From assembly GCA_029260515.1 (NCBI GenBank), contig JAJDDC010000102.1:1-64000 (forward strand): a stretch of 64,000 nucleotides of DNA, in the 5' to 3' direction. Shown here in pieces: positions 1 through 7,543 of the stretch. Under the pieces are notes generated by a model. It was given only the letters and a program-made list of their open reading frames with translations. It had not been told where the DNA came from and did not search any database. Each line of letters opens with the position of its first letter. The stretch's first letter is position 1. The stretch is from Phycisphaerales bacterium. Lineage in GTDB: Bacteria > Planctomycetota > Phycisphaerae > Phycisphaerales > UBA1924. The translations under genes were made by a program, and so were the position numbers.

Positions 1-13
1 TTCTCTCCGATCC

Positions 14-51
14 CCCCCTCTCCCCCCTGGGGAGAGGGCCGGGGTGAGGGG
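14..51. repeat. Dispersed palindromic repeat, family 1, copy 1
   Basis: Short palindrome with arms CCTCTCCCCC and GGGGAGAGG, followed by GCCGGGGTGAGGGG. The same block recurs near 2882, 2953, 7291 and, inverted, 52899. Here it lies in the gap upstream of atpC. Repeats of this type are common intergenic elements in planctomycetes; no function is evident. Confidence 0.8.
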
Positions 52-167
52 CTCCGTCTCCTCCTCTTCCTCCTCCCCGACCTGCCGACCTGACGACCTC
101 CCACCTGCCGATTCCCCCTCCCGCCGACTATCATCCGCCCCGATCCCGCTTAACCCGGAGCCCGCCC

Positions 168-617
168 GTGTCCAAGCCCGCCTTCCACTGCCGAGTCGTC
201 ACCCCCGCCGCCCAACTCCTCGACCACGAGGCGAAGTACGCCTCGGTCCCCCTCTGGGACGGCATGATGGGCATCCTCCCGGGCCGCGCCCCCATCGTCG
301 CCCGCCTCGGCGCCGGCGAACTCCAGCTCGACATCCCCGACGCCAACCACACCAACCCCGCCTCCCGCTCCTACTTCATCGCCGGCGGCTTCATGCAGAT
401 GTCCACCGACACGCTGACGATCCTCGCCGAGCAGGCCATCCCCGCCGAGCAACTCAGCGAGGCCGAGGCGCAGGCCGAGCTCGCCGAGGCCGAGGCCCGC
501 CAGGTGCCACACGACGCGCCCGACAAGGCCGCCGCCGCCGACAAGATCCGCGCGCAGCGCGACGCCGCCCGATGGAAGCTCCGCATCGCCCGCCAGGCCA
601 AGGGCCGCGGCATCTGA
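168..617 (+). CDS. atpC: ATP synthase F1 subunit epsilon
   Basis: Epsilon subunit of the F-type ATP synthase, 149 aa, part of the central stalk that couples F1 to the rotor and can inhibit ATP hydrolysis. The N-terminal beta-sandwich is recognisable (FHCRVVTPAAQLLD at residues 5-18, then a GILPGRAPIV segment near 35-44), followed by the C-terminal two-helix region rich in Ala, Glu and Arg (about 90-149). The start is a GTG preceded by GGAG seven bases upstream. atpD is expected just before the window. Nothing is unusual in length or composition. Confidence 0.93.
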   Translation: MSKPAFHCRVVTPAAQLLDHEAKYASVPLWDGMMGILPGRAPIVARLGAGELQLDIPDANHTNPASRSYFIAGGFMQMSTDTLTILAEQAIPAEQLSEAEAQAELAEAEARQVPHDAPDKAAAADKIRAQRDAARWKLRIARQAKGRGI

Positions 618-624
618 AGCAGAA

Positions 625-758
625 GGCATGAGGGATGAGGGATGAGGGATTAGGGATTAGGGATTAGGCAATAGAGAGCCTCTGCGCACACGCGGTCTCT
701 ACCTATTGCCTATTGCCCATGCCTAATGCCTAATGCCCAATGCCCAATGCCGAATGCC
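625..758. repeat. Head-to-head tandem octamer repeats
   Basis: The left arm is an array of eight-base units (GGGATGAG, then GGGATTAG, then GGCAATAG). The right arm holds the complementary units (CTATTGCC, CTAATGCC, CAATGCC). The arms are inverted around a core at about 683-698, so the whole block can fold into a long imperfect hairpin. It fills the gap between the convergent atpC and smpB, so it could end transcription from both sides. A related array lies at 32189-32228. Confidence 0.8.
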
Positions 759-764
759 TTCCAC

Positions 765-1250
765 CTACTGCCTCTTCGACATCGCCCTCTGAATATCCCG
801 CTTCGCGTCGCGGTCCGCGATCGTCTGCCGCTTGTCGTGCGCCCGCTTGCCCCGCGCCACGCCGATCAGCAGCTTCGCCATCCCGTCCTTGAAGTACAGC
901 TTCAGGGGCACGATCGTCACGCCCTTCTGCTCCACCTGCTTGGCCAGCTTGACGATCTCGCGCTTGTGCGCCAGCAGCACGCGGTTGCGGACCGCCGGGT
1001 GCTGGCTCTGCCCCGCCGGGCCGTACACCCCGACGTTGATCCCGTGCAGCGTCAGCCGCAGCGGCGACGACTGGGCCATCACGTACCCCTCCGCGATCGA
1101 GCAGTTCCCCGCCCGGATCGACTTGACCTCCGACCCCTGCAGCTTGATCCCGACCTCCAGCGACTCGTCGATGAAGTACTCGTACCGCGCCCGCCGATTC
1201 TCGATCGTCGGCGCCCCCTCCCCCTTCGACTTCTTGCCCTTCTTCGCCAT
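765..1250 (-). CDS. smpB: SsrA-binding protein SmpB
   Basis: Partner of tmRNA in ribosome rescue (trans-translation). The 161-aa product has the OB-fold core (ENRRARYEYFIDE near 17-29, LQGSEVKSIRAG near 37-48, EGYV) and the basic C-terminal tail with KRAHDKRQTI and DAKRDIQRAM that reaches into the mRNA channel. The ATG at 1250 is preferred over an upstream in-frame start at 1301 because the protein then begins MAKKGKKSK as in the family. No Shine-Dalgarno is seen. A TATCGT hexamer lies 8 nt upstream and may be a -10 box. Confidence 0.95.
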   Translation of the reverse strand: MAKKGKKSKGEGAPTIENRRARYEYFIDESLEVGIKLQGSEVKSIRAGNCSIAEGYVMAQSSPLRLTLHGINVGVYGPAGQSQHPAVRNRVLLAHKREIVKLAKQVEQKGVTIVPLKLYFKDGMAKLLIGVARGKRAHDKRQTIADRDAKRDIQRAMSKRQ

Positions 1251-1324
1251 CGAACGCAACGATAGACGCCGGCGCCCCCGAGCCCCGCACCCCACGCCCA
1301 CGACGAACCGCGATTCGCGGGGTC

Positions 1325-2047
1325 CTACCCGTCCACCACCCGGTTCCGCAACACCCCGACCCCCGAGATCTCCACCTCGACCTCGTCACCCGCCTTCAGG
1401 AACACAGGCGGCTTCCTCCCGAAGCCCACCCCGCTCGGCGTCCCGGTCAAAATCACCGTCCCCGCCCCAAGCGTCGTCCCGCGGCTCAGCTCCGCGATCA
1501 GCCCCGCCACCGGGAAGATCATGCCCGCCGTCGTCGCGTCCTGCCGCACCTCCCCGTTCACCCGGCACACGATCGACAACGCCTGCGGGGCCGCGACCTC
1601 ACCCGCCGGAACCACCCGCGGCCCCAGCGGGCAGAACGTATCAAAGCTCTTGCCCCTGCAGAACTGCCCCCCCGCGCCCTCCTTCTGCCACCACCGCGCC
1701 GACACGTCGTTCGCGCAGCAATACCCCAGGACATGCTCGAGCGCGCGCGCCGCCGGCACGTCCTTGCACGCCGTGCCGATGATGACCGCCAACTCCGCCT
1801 CGTAATCGACCTGCTCTCCCCCCGTCGCCCCATCGCGGCACAGATCCGGGATCACGATCTCGTCCCCGTCCAGACACGCCGAGCACGGGTTCTTCGTGAA
1901 GTACATCGGGCGCTCGGGCGCCTTGCCCCCCATCTCGCTCGCGTGATCGGCGTAGTTGCGCCCGATCCCGATGATGTGCCCCAACCCGAGCGGCGCACCG
2001 CCATCACGCTCGACCGCAACACCATGCCCAACCCGAACCAGCTTCAT
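1325..2047 (-). CDS. Fumarylacetoacetate hydrolase family protein
   Basis: Metal-dependent FAH-fold enzyme, 240 aa, of the group that hydrolyses or decarboxylates 2-oxo acid derivatives; the substrate is unknown. Visible core motifs are IGRNYADHASEMG (about 26-38), DYEAELAVIIG (about 81-91) with the metal-binding acidic residues, the CANDVSAR segment, KSFDTFCPLGP, and TGTPSGVGFG near the C terminus. It lies 70 bp after mqnD on the same strand, so it may be the last gene of the purF-mqnD operon. A degenerate C/G-rich palindrome fills that gap. GGAGG lies about 11 bases before the ATG. Confidence 0.88.
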   Translation of the reverse strand: MKLVRVGHGVAVERDGGAPLGLGHIIGIGRNYADHASEMGGKAPERPMYFTKNPCSACLDGDEIVIPDLCRDGATGGEQVDYEAELAVIIGTACKDVPAARALEHVLGYCCANDVSARWWQKEGAGGQFCRGKSFDTFCPLGPRVVPAGEVAAPQALSIVCRVNGEVRQDATTAGMIFPVAGLIAELSRGTTLGAGTVILTGTPSGVGFGRKPPVFLKAGDEVEVEISGVGVLRNRVVDG

Positions 2048-2117
2048 GTGTCTGTTCTCCTCCCTCTCCCCTTGGGGGTGTGGGGGGGGTGGGGGGCCCC
2101 CCCGTCCTCTCCGCCGT

Positions 2118-3194
2118 CTACACCACCTCGATCTCGCGACTACCTGGCACAAACCCCGCCCCCGCCCCCCGCGACAGCAACTCCTCGATCGCCCCCCGTC
2201 CCCGATCACCCATCTCCACCGTCAGCCCGCTCACGTACATCGCAAGGTAATTGTCCACCAGCGCATCATCCTCCCACTCCGCCCGATCCCCCGCGTTGCG
2301 CCGCAGGAACTCCCGCGACTCGGCCCGATGCTCGACCGCGAACCGCACCGATTCGCCGAGCAACCCCGCAACCTCGCGCACCGTCCCCGCCCCGAACCGC
2401 TCGTCCAGGTCCCGACGCACGACATTGAGACCGAGCGCCAGGGGCGCCCCCGTCTCCCCCGCCCACCACTGCCCCAGGTCTATAACCGCCCGCAACCCCA
2501 ACTCCCCGAACGTCAGCTGCGCTTCATGGATCAGAAGCCCCGCGTCCACCTCTCCGCGTGCCACCGCCCCCGGGATCTCACTGAACAACATCTCGACATG
2601 CTCGAACCCGCGATCACCCCCCGCCCGCGAACGAGCCGTCGCGTCCTCGCGACGGACTCCCCCGAGCATCAACCCGAGCGTCAGGAACGCGCTCGTCCGC
2701 ACCCCGGGCACCGCGACCCTTAACCCACGCAGGTCCTCGGGCGTGCGCACACCGCTGTCCTCCCGCACAACAACCTTCGGACCGTACCCCTCCCCGAACG
2801 ATCCCCCGCACGCCGTGATGACGTACCGATCCGCGATATACGGGTACGCCGCGCACGAGATCGCCGTGATGTCGTACGCCTCCCTCCCTCTCCCCCCCGG
2901 GGAGAGGGCCGGGGTGAGGGGCTCCGTCCCCTCCGTCTCCTCCTCTTTCCTGCTCCCTCTCCCCCGTGGGGGAGAGGGCCGGGGTGAGGGGGTCTCCATC
3001 ATCTCGCCGTGCCGCGTGTGCCCTTCCCCAACAACCAACCGATTCAACTCCTCCACATCGCGCGCAACAGTCTTGAACCGGTACCGCCCCGTCTCAACGC
3101 CAACCCCCATCGCCCCCGTCAAGGGCCACCACATCACCAGATCATCCGAGTCCGGCGAGTGCGCGAGCGTCAGTTGGACGGTGTCAGTCGTCAT
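2118..3194 (-). CDS. mqnD: Menaquinone biosynthesis protein MqnD (1,4-dihydroxy-6-naphthoate synthase type)
   Basis: MqnA/MqnD/SBP-fold enzyme of the futalosine menaquinone pathway. MqnD converts cyclic dehypoxanthine futalosine to 1,4-dihydroxy-6-naphthoate. The N-terminal AHSPDSDDLVMW, then YDITAISCAAYPYIADRY, GGSFGEGYGPKVVVRE, and a C-terminal VSGLTVEMGDRGRGAIEELL are characteristic. The ATG at 3194 overlaps the preceding gene by 11 bases. The 358-aa length is inflated by about 48 residues (59-106) encoded largely by two family-1 palindromic repeats in frame, between the helix ending LVVGEG and the strand starting YDITAIS. The related MqnA is less likely because the family's ISxHA-like segment and the C-terminal helix match MqnD better. 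Confidence 0.85.
   Translation of the reverse strand: MTTDTVQLTLAHSPDSDDLVMWWPLTGAMGVGVETGRYRFKTVARDVEELNRLVVGEGHTRHGEMMETPSPRPSPPRGRGSRKEEETEGTEPLTPALSPGGRGREAYDITAISCAAYPYIADRYVITACGGSFGEGYGPKVVVREDSGVRTPEDLRGLRVAVPGVRTSAFLTLGLMLGGVRREDATARSRAGGDRGFEHVEMLFSEIPGAVARGEVDAGLLIHEAQLTFGELGLRAVIDLGQWWAGETGAPLALGLNVVRRDLDERFGAGTVREVAGLLGESVRFAVEHRAESREFLRRNAGDRAEWEDDALVDNYLAMYVSGLTVEMGDRGRGAIEELLSRGAGAGFVPGSREIEVV
2882..2992. repeat. Two family-1 palindromes inside mqnD
   Basis: Two copies of the CCCTCTCCCCC...GGGGAGAGGGCCGGGGTGAGGGG palindrome, at about 2882-2921 and 2953-2992, separated by a C/T-rich spacer. They are read in frame on the minus strand as PSPRPSPPRGRG and LTPALSPGGRGRE. No stop codon is introduced and the flanking mqnD sequence is continuous. 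Confidence 0.85.
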
Positions 3195-3660
3195 CGCCCG
3201 ATCGTAGTCTCCAAACGCCCCCGCACTCCTCGCACACCGCGACGTCCGGAGCCGTCTCTGGCAGACGGGCATTGCAGGAAGGGCACAAACCGTGGGCCAA
3301 ACGGCAGCGGGCCTGTCCGATGGCGCCGCCGATCGAACCCGCACGAGCCATCCCAAAAAGGCCCACCCCCAGCGCAACGAACGGCAGCGCGATGGGAGAC
3401 AGCGCGATCAACGCCGACGAACTCGATGCCGCAACTTTCAGCAACAGTGCAGTCAGAAGAAGCGCGACAAGAAATCCAATGAATGCGCCCGCCAACCAGC
3501 GAACTGCGCCGGCACTGTGCCGCCGCTCGTCCTCATGCAACCACTCTCCCGCAGTCGTACCGTCAAACAATCGCTTGGACACGCAGTAGGGGATCTTCCG
3601 GCGCTGGTCCGATTCATCCGTGACCTCCACCCCGATGAACCGCCGCTTGGGATCACGCAT
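3184..3660 (-). CDS. Membrane-anchored zinc-ribbon protein A (fifth of five paralogs)
   Basis: Unknown function. The 158-aa protein has a basic N-terminal segment, two membrane segments (about 55-77 and 87-105) and a C-terminal zinc ribbon CPSC-x13-CEEC followed by GGVWRL. It is the last and most divergent of five tandem paralogs; its ribbon spacing is 13 rather than 16 residues. The ATG at 3660 overlaps the stop of paralog B in the string ATGCGTGA, and its own stop overlaps the mqnD start, so translation is probably coupled throughout. Two-membrane-segment proteins ending in CxxC...CPECG are frequent in Phycisphaerae but have no assigned role. Confidence 0.8.
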   Translation of the reverse strand: MRDPKRRFIGVEVTDESDQRRKIPYCVSKRLFDGTTAGEWLHEDERRHSAGAVRWLAGAFIGFLVALLLTALLLKVAASSSSALIALSPIALPFVALGVGLFGMARAGSIGGAIGQARCRLAHGLCPSCNARLPETAPDVAVCEECGGVWRLRSGDDD

Positions 3661-4174
3661 CGCCCGTTTCACCCACAACCCGCCACGCACACCCGCACTC
3701 CGGGCACACAACCACCCCCGACTCCCGCTCGGGCGTCCCCCGCAGATCATAAAAGCAACCCACGCACACCCGCATCGACAGCATCGCCCGCGTCGCCGCC
3801 GTGTCGTCCACGTTCATCATCGCCAGCCCCGCCACGATGACGGCCACGATGCTCACGAGCATCGCGTACCCGACCACCCGCCCCGCCAGGCGCCCGGACT
3901 CGAAGCCAAACGCCTCCGACGCGACCGTCATCCCGATCACGCACGCGATCAGCACCAGGAACACGACAAAGGGCGCCCCGATCATCCACCTCGCCCAGAC
4001 GGGCGTCGCCCGCCACCGCGCCCGCCCGAACGCCTTCCGCCGGTCCCAGCGACGCACGACCTTCCGCCGCTTCTCGGCCCGCAGATGCCGCACCCGCCGC
4101 CCGTCCTCGTCGCGCACCGTCCCCCACATGTGATCCAACAGCGTCCGCCTCGGATGCGGCGGGAACTCACGCAC
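3653..4174 (-). CDS. Membrane-anchored zinc-ribbon protein B
   Basis: Unknown function; fourth of five paralogs, 173 aa. A basic Arg-rich N terminus precedes two membrane segments (about 67-90 and 103-122) and the ribbon CVGC-x16-CPECGCAWRV. The start is taken as GTG at 4174 because it forms the overlap GTGCGTGA with the stop of paralog C, the same 8-base geometry as the A/B junction. An internal ATG at 4129 is the alternative. The first cysteine pair sits after a MRVCVGCFYDLRG segment shared in pattern with the other copies. Confidence 0.78.
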   Translation of the reverse strand: MREFPPHPRRTLLDHMWGTVRDEDGRRVRHLRAEKRRKVVRRWDRRKAFGRARWRATPVWARWMIGAPFVVFLVLIACVIGMTVASEAFGFESGRLAGRVVGYAMLVSIVAVIVAGLAMMNVDDTAATRAMLSMRVCVGCFYDLRGTPERESGVVVCPECGCAWRVVGETGDA

Positions 4175-4679
4175 CCCCGCTACCCCCGTCCGTCTCCCCC
4201 ACCAACCGCCACGCCGCCCCGCACTCAGGACACACCACGCACCCATCCGCCTCCCGCGGCACCCCCTCCACCTCGTACAAGCACGCCGGACACACACCCA
4301 CGCGCAGCATCGCCAGCGCCCGCACGCGCGCCTCCTCGCCCGCCCCCGTCGCGACCACCGCCGCCGTCAGCACGATCGCGGCGCCGAGCGACATCAGCAC
4401 CAGCCCCCCGAAAAACGCCTCGCCGATGCCCACCCCGACGATGTCCGAGAGCGTGTGTCCCACCAGCGACAACCCCCCCAGCACCCACGCTGCCTGACAC
4501 GTCCAGACCAGCCGCCGCCGCCGCCCCGCCGTCATCTCCCGCACCGCGACCGCGTGCTCACGCCGGCGCTCAAACGCCCGCAAGAACGCACGCACCTCCT
4601 CCAGGCTGGCGAGCGTGACCTCGCGCCCCCGCGCGTCGTCCGCCCGCCGCCGCCGCCGCTTCATCGCGATCCCGAGCAT
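4167..4679 (-). CDS. Membrane-anchored zinc-ribbon protein C
   Basis: Unknown function; third of five paralogs, 170 aa. The N terminus is strongly basic (MKRRRRRADDARGRE), followed by a charged helical stretch, two membrane segments (about 63-85 and 91-113) and the ribbon CPAC-x16-CPECGAAWRL. It starts 28 bases after the stop of paralog D, the only non-overlapping junction in the array. The ATG at 4664 (MKRRRRR) is an alternative start. The tail GGSGGA is low complexity. Confidence 0.78.
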   Translation of the reverse strand: MLGIAMKRRRRRADDARGREVTLASLEEVRAFLRAFERRREHAVAVREMTAGRRRRLVWTCQAAWVLGGLSLVGHTLSDIVGVGIGEAFFGGLVLMSLGAAIVLTAAVVATGAGEEARVRALAMLRVGVCPACLYEVEGVPREADGCVVCPECGAAWRLVGETDGGSGGA

Positions 4680-4707
4680 GACCCGATTGTTCGCACCCGC
4701 GCACACA

Positions 4708-5220
4708 TCAGCCCGCCGAATCCCCCGATTCACCCAAACGCCACGCCGCCCCGCATTCCGGGCACACGACACACCCGTCGTCCTCGACCGCCAGCCCGCC
4801 CAGCCCGTATTCGCACGCCGCACACACCCCGTCACGCAGCCTCGCCCCCCGCTCCACACGCGTCCGCCGACCGGGCCACGTCAAGTACATGAGTGACACA
4901 ACGAGGGTGAGCATCGCCATGACAATCCCCACCTGCGAACAGCGCGCCGCGAGCAGGACGATGTCGATGCCGTCCCCACCGGATCGGGTGAACTGCCACG
5001 ATGCGATCGCAATCACGCCCATCATCCCAAGCGGGATCAGCAAGGCCGCCACCAACGAACTCCACACGAGCACATGCAACGCCCGTCGCTCCCCGCGGCT
5101 CAGCCGCACCGATCGTCTTCGCCGTGGGTACTGCAAGGGACGCTCCACGCCCCGGTCATCCCGTGTCCGCTTTCGGCCGTCCGTGCTCAGTCGTACGCCG
5201 AGGATCTTGCGGTCAGCCAT
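4708..5220 (-). CDS. Membrane-anchored zinc-ribbon protein D
   Basis: Unknown function; second of five paralogs, 170 aa. It begins MADRKILGVRL, has an Arg-rich juxtamembrane segment, two membrane segments (about 48-75 and 85-112) and the ribbon CAAC-x16-CPECGAAWRL. The ATG at 5220 overlaps the stop of paralog E in the string ATGGCTGA, so it is probably translationally coupled. The juxtamembrane RRRRSVRLSRGERR and the small C-terminal domain predict a cytoplasmic ribbon. Confidence 0.78.
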   Translation of the reverse strand: MADRKILGVRLSTDGRKRTRDDRGVERPLQYPRRRRSVRLSRGERRALHVLVWSSLVAALLIPLGMMGVIAIASWQFTRSGGDGIDIVLLAARCSQVGIVMAMLTLVVSLMYLTWPGRRTRVERGARLRDGVCAACEYGLGGLAVEDDGCVVCPECGAAWRLGESGDSAG

Positions 5221-5671
5221 CGCCGGCCTCCCCCCCGAGCCGCCACGCCGCCCCGCACTCCGGGCACATGATGCACCCGTCCATCTCCGCCTTGAGCCCT
5301 TCGAGTGGGTACAAGCAACTCGGGCACTCGCCCGTCTCGCAAACACGCTCCACCGCCAGCCGCCATCCGGTCCGAACACACAAAACGCCCAGTGCCACAA
5401 GGGGCACAAACGGTGTCGCAAACGTCACGATGATCCACCACGTCAGATCGGGCTGATCCGTAAAGTCAATATCCGAAGGTTTCCACGAATACCACAGCAG
5501 CCCCGTCGCAGCGACCGCAAAGACGATGCCGCACACCCCGGCAAGAACGAGCACCAGTACACGCCCCGCCCGCGGAACGTCTCGAAACCGGATCGGCGCT
5601 CGAGCCGGCACGTTCGGATGCAGGCCGACCCATTTCCCACGGCCATCCCGCCATGGAATCCCTCTCCCCAT
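5213..5671 (-). CDS. Membrane-anchored zinc-ribbon protein E (first of five paralogs)
   Basis: Unknown function; promoter-proximal member of the array, 152 aa. It has two membrane segments (about 37-60 and 77-100) and the ribbon CPSC-x16-CPECGAAWRL. Its ATG shares one base with the purF stop (TGATG), a classic coupling signal, so the whole array is likely co-expressed with purF. Its ribbon is the closest match to those of C and D, which suggests local duplication. A role in purine or quinone metabolism is only suggested by position. Confidence 0.78.
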   Translation of the reverse strand: MGRGIPWRDGRGKWVGLHPNVPARAPIRFRDVPRAGRVLVLVLAGVCGIVFAVAATGLLWYSWKPSDIDFTDQPDLTWWIIVTFATPFVPLVALGVLCVRTGWRLAVERVCETGECPSCLYPLEGLKAEMDGCIMCPECGAAWRLGGEAGDG

Positions 5672-7167
5672 CAGAACATCCCCATCTGATCCTTCATCAA
5701 AACCTGATCCGTCCGCGGATGCTCCACGTCGATCCGGTAGTCCCCGCTGTAGCACGCCGTGCAGTACGACGCCGCCGGGTGCTTCATCACGCCCAGCAAC
5801 CCCTCGAGCGTGAGAAAATGCAGCGAGTCCACGCCCAGGTAGTCCCGGATCTGATCGACCTCGCGCCCGTGCGCGATCAGTTGCTCGCGTGTCGCGAAGT
5901 CCACGCCGAAGAAACAAGGGTGCCGGATCGGCGGGCAGCTGATCCGCAGGTGGATCTCGCTCGCCCCCGCCTCGCGGATCTGCTTCATCTTCTCCCGCGT
6001 CGTCGTCCCCCGCACGATCGAGTCATCGACCACGATCACCCGCCTGCCCCGGACGATCTCGCTGACGACGTTGAGCTTCAGCCGCACCGCCGTCCGCCGC
6101 TCGTCCTGCGTCGGCTTGATGAACGTCCGCCCGACGTACCGGTTGGGCACGATGCCCTCGCGGTACGGGATCCCGCTCTCGGTCGCGTACCCATTCGCCG
6201 CACTCCGCCCCGAGTCGGGCATCGGCATCACGAAGTCCGCGTCCACCGCCCCCTCGCGCGCCAGCGCCGCCCCCATCGCCTCACGCGCCACCAGCACGTT
6301 CTGCCCAAAGACAACACTCGACGGGTTCGAGAAGTACACGTGCTCGAACACGCACATCGCCGGCCGCTCCGCGGCCTCCGCGAACCGCCTGCTCTCCACC
6401 CCCGCGTCCGACAGTGTCACGATCTCCCCCGCCTCCACCTCCCGCACGAACCGCGCGCCGACCACATCCAATGCCACCGTCTCGCTCGCGACGATCGGCA
6501 TCCCGTCGTCCAACTCCCCCAGCACCAACGGCCGCCACCCCCACGGATCCCGCGCCGCCTCGATCCGATCCGGGAACAGGAACACGACGCTGAACGCCCC
6601 CTGCAGCCGCCGCAGCGTCGCCGCCAGCGGGTCCGCCGCCTCCCGCTGCTCGGGCGACGCGAGAAGGTGGATCATCACCTCCGTGTCGCTCGTCGTGTGG
6701 AAGATCCGCCCCTCCTCGGCGAACACCCGCCGCAACGCGTCCGCGTTCACCAGGTTCCCGTTGTGCGCCACCCCCACCTCGCCCCCGAGGTACCGCTCGA
6801 CCAACGGCTGCGCGTTGCAATGCTGCGACCCGCCCGTCGTCGAGTACCGGTTGTGCCCGATCGCACCCGCCGTCCGCCCGTGCCGCGCCCCCAGCGACAC
6901 CAGCTCACGCAGCGACCGCCCGTTGAACACCTCCGCGACCAGCCCCATCCCCACGTGCGCGTGCAGCTCCTCGCCGTCCGAGACCGCGATCCCCGCAGAC
7001 TCCTGGCCCCGGTGCTGCTGGGCGAACAACGCCGTGTACGTCAGCTCCACCCCGTCCCCGCGCCCCCACACGCCGATGACCCCGCACTTCTCCTTCTTCT
7101 CCGGAGCGCGTGCAGGCGCCGACAGCACTTCCAGCGGAACTCGACGCGGCGGGTTCGTCTCTGGCAC
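5671..7167 (-). CDS. purF: Amidophosphoribosyltransferase
   Basis: First step of de novo purine synthesis: PRPP plus glutamine gives 5-phosphoribosylamine. The 498-aa product has the N-terminal glutamine amidohydrolase domain starting at Cys28 (CGVIGVWG, then QQHRGQESAGIAV) and the phosphoribosyltransferase domain with the PRPP loop VIVVDDSIVRGTT. Cysteines in HPCFFGVD and YCTACYSGDY match the iron-sulfur class typified by Bacillus. The GTG at 7167 has GAGAG about 7 bases upstream. The residues before Cys28 would be a propeptide, longer than the 11 of Bacillus subtilis. It is the first gene of the operon leading into the zinc-ribbon array. Confidence 0.95.
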   Translation of the reverse strand: MPETNPPRRVPLEVLSAPARAPEKKEKCGVIGVWGRGDGVELTYTALFAQQHRGQESAGIAVSDGEELHAHVGMGLVAEVFNGRSLRELVSLGARHGRTAGAIGHNRYSTTGGSQHCNAQPLVERYLGGEVGVAHNGNLVNADALRRVFAEEGRIFHTTSDTEVMIHLLASPEQREAADPLAATLRRLQGAFSVVFLFPDRIEAARDPWGWRPLVLGELDDGMPIVASETVALDVVGARFVREVEAGEIVTLSDAGVESRRFAEAAERPAMCVFEHVYFSNPSSVVFGQNVLVAREAMGAALAREGAVDADFVMPMPDSGRSAANGYATESGIPYREGIVPNRYVGRTFIKPTQDERRTAVRLKLNVVSEIVRGRRVIVVDDSIVRGTTTREKMKQIREAGASEIHLRISCPPIRHPCFFGVDFATREQLIAHGREVDQIRDYLGVDSLHFLTLEGLLGVMKHPAASYCTACYSGDYRIDVEHPRTDQVLMKDQMGMF

Positions 7168-7543
7168 AGCGTTCTCTCGTTTCGAGGGCGTCTCGACCGG
7201 CGGGCGCGTCAGTCTAGCGGCCTCCAACCACACTCCCCCGCGCACCAAGAGAGAGGACCCGTGCTCCGACTCTCCGTGCCCATCCCCTTCTCCCTCCCTC
7301 TCACCTTGGGGGAGAGGGCCGGGGTGAGGGGTCTCCACCCCCCCCCCCTCCTACCCCCAGTCCGCCGCTGCGTCTCTCCGTCTCTCTCCCCCGCCTTGAC
7401 CCCCTCCCCCCCCCGACCTTCAATCCACCCCTGGGCATCGAATGCCCGGACCGGCCAGCCCGAAGCCTCGGCCCCCTGCCCGGTCGCTGAACCACAGCAC
7501 CCCGCCCACACACGGGCGGGAGACGGAAGAAAGGAACGATCCC
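7168..7543. other. Divergent intergenic region purF/rpsD
   Basis: This 376-bp gap separates purF from rpsD. It contains a family-1 palindrome at 7291-7331 (CCCTCTCACCTTGGGGGAGAGGGCC...) and a long pyrimidine-rich tract at about 7334-7425. The rpsD Shine-Dalgarno (GGAAGAAAGGAA) is at its right end. Open frames read through the repeat but have no coding character. Promoters for both genes must lie here; I cannot place them with confidence. Confidence 0.6.
7291..7331. repeat. Family-1 palindromic repeat, intergenic copy
   Basis: TCCCTCTCACCTTGGGGGAGAGG followed by GCCGGGGTGAGGGG, the same block as at 14-51 and inside mqnD. It lies in the purF/rpsD gap. Confidence 0.8.

Noticed and set aside
625-758. 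CRISPR array
   Set aside because: Units are contiguous octamers without spacers.
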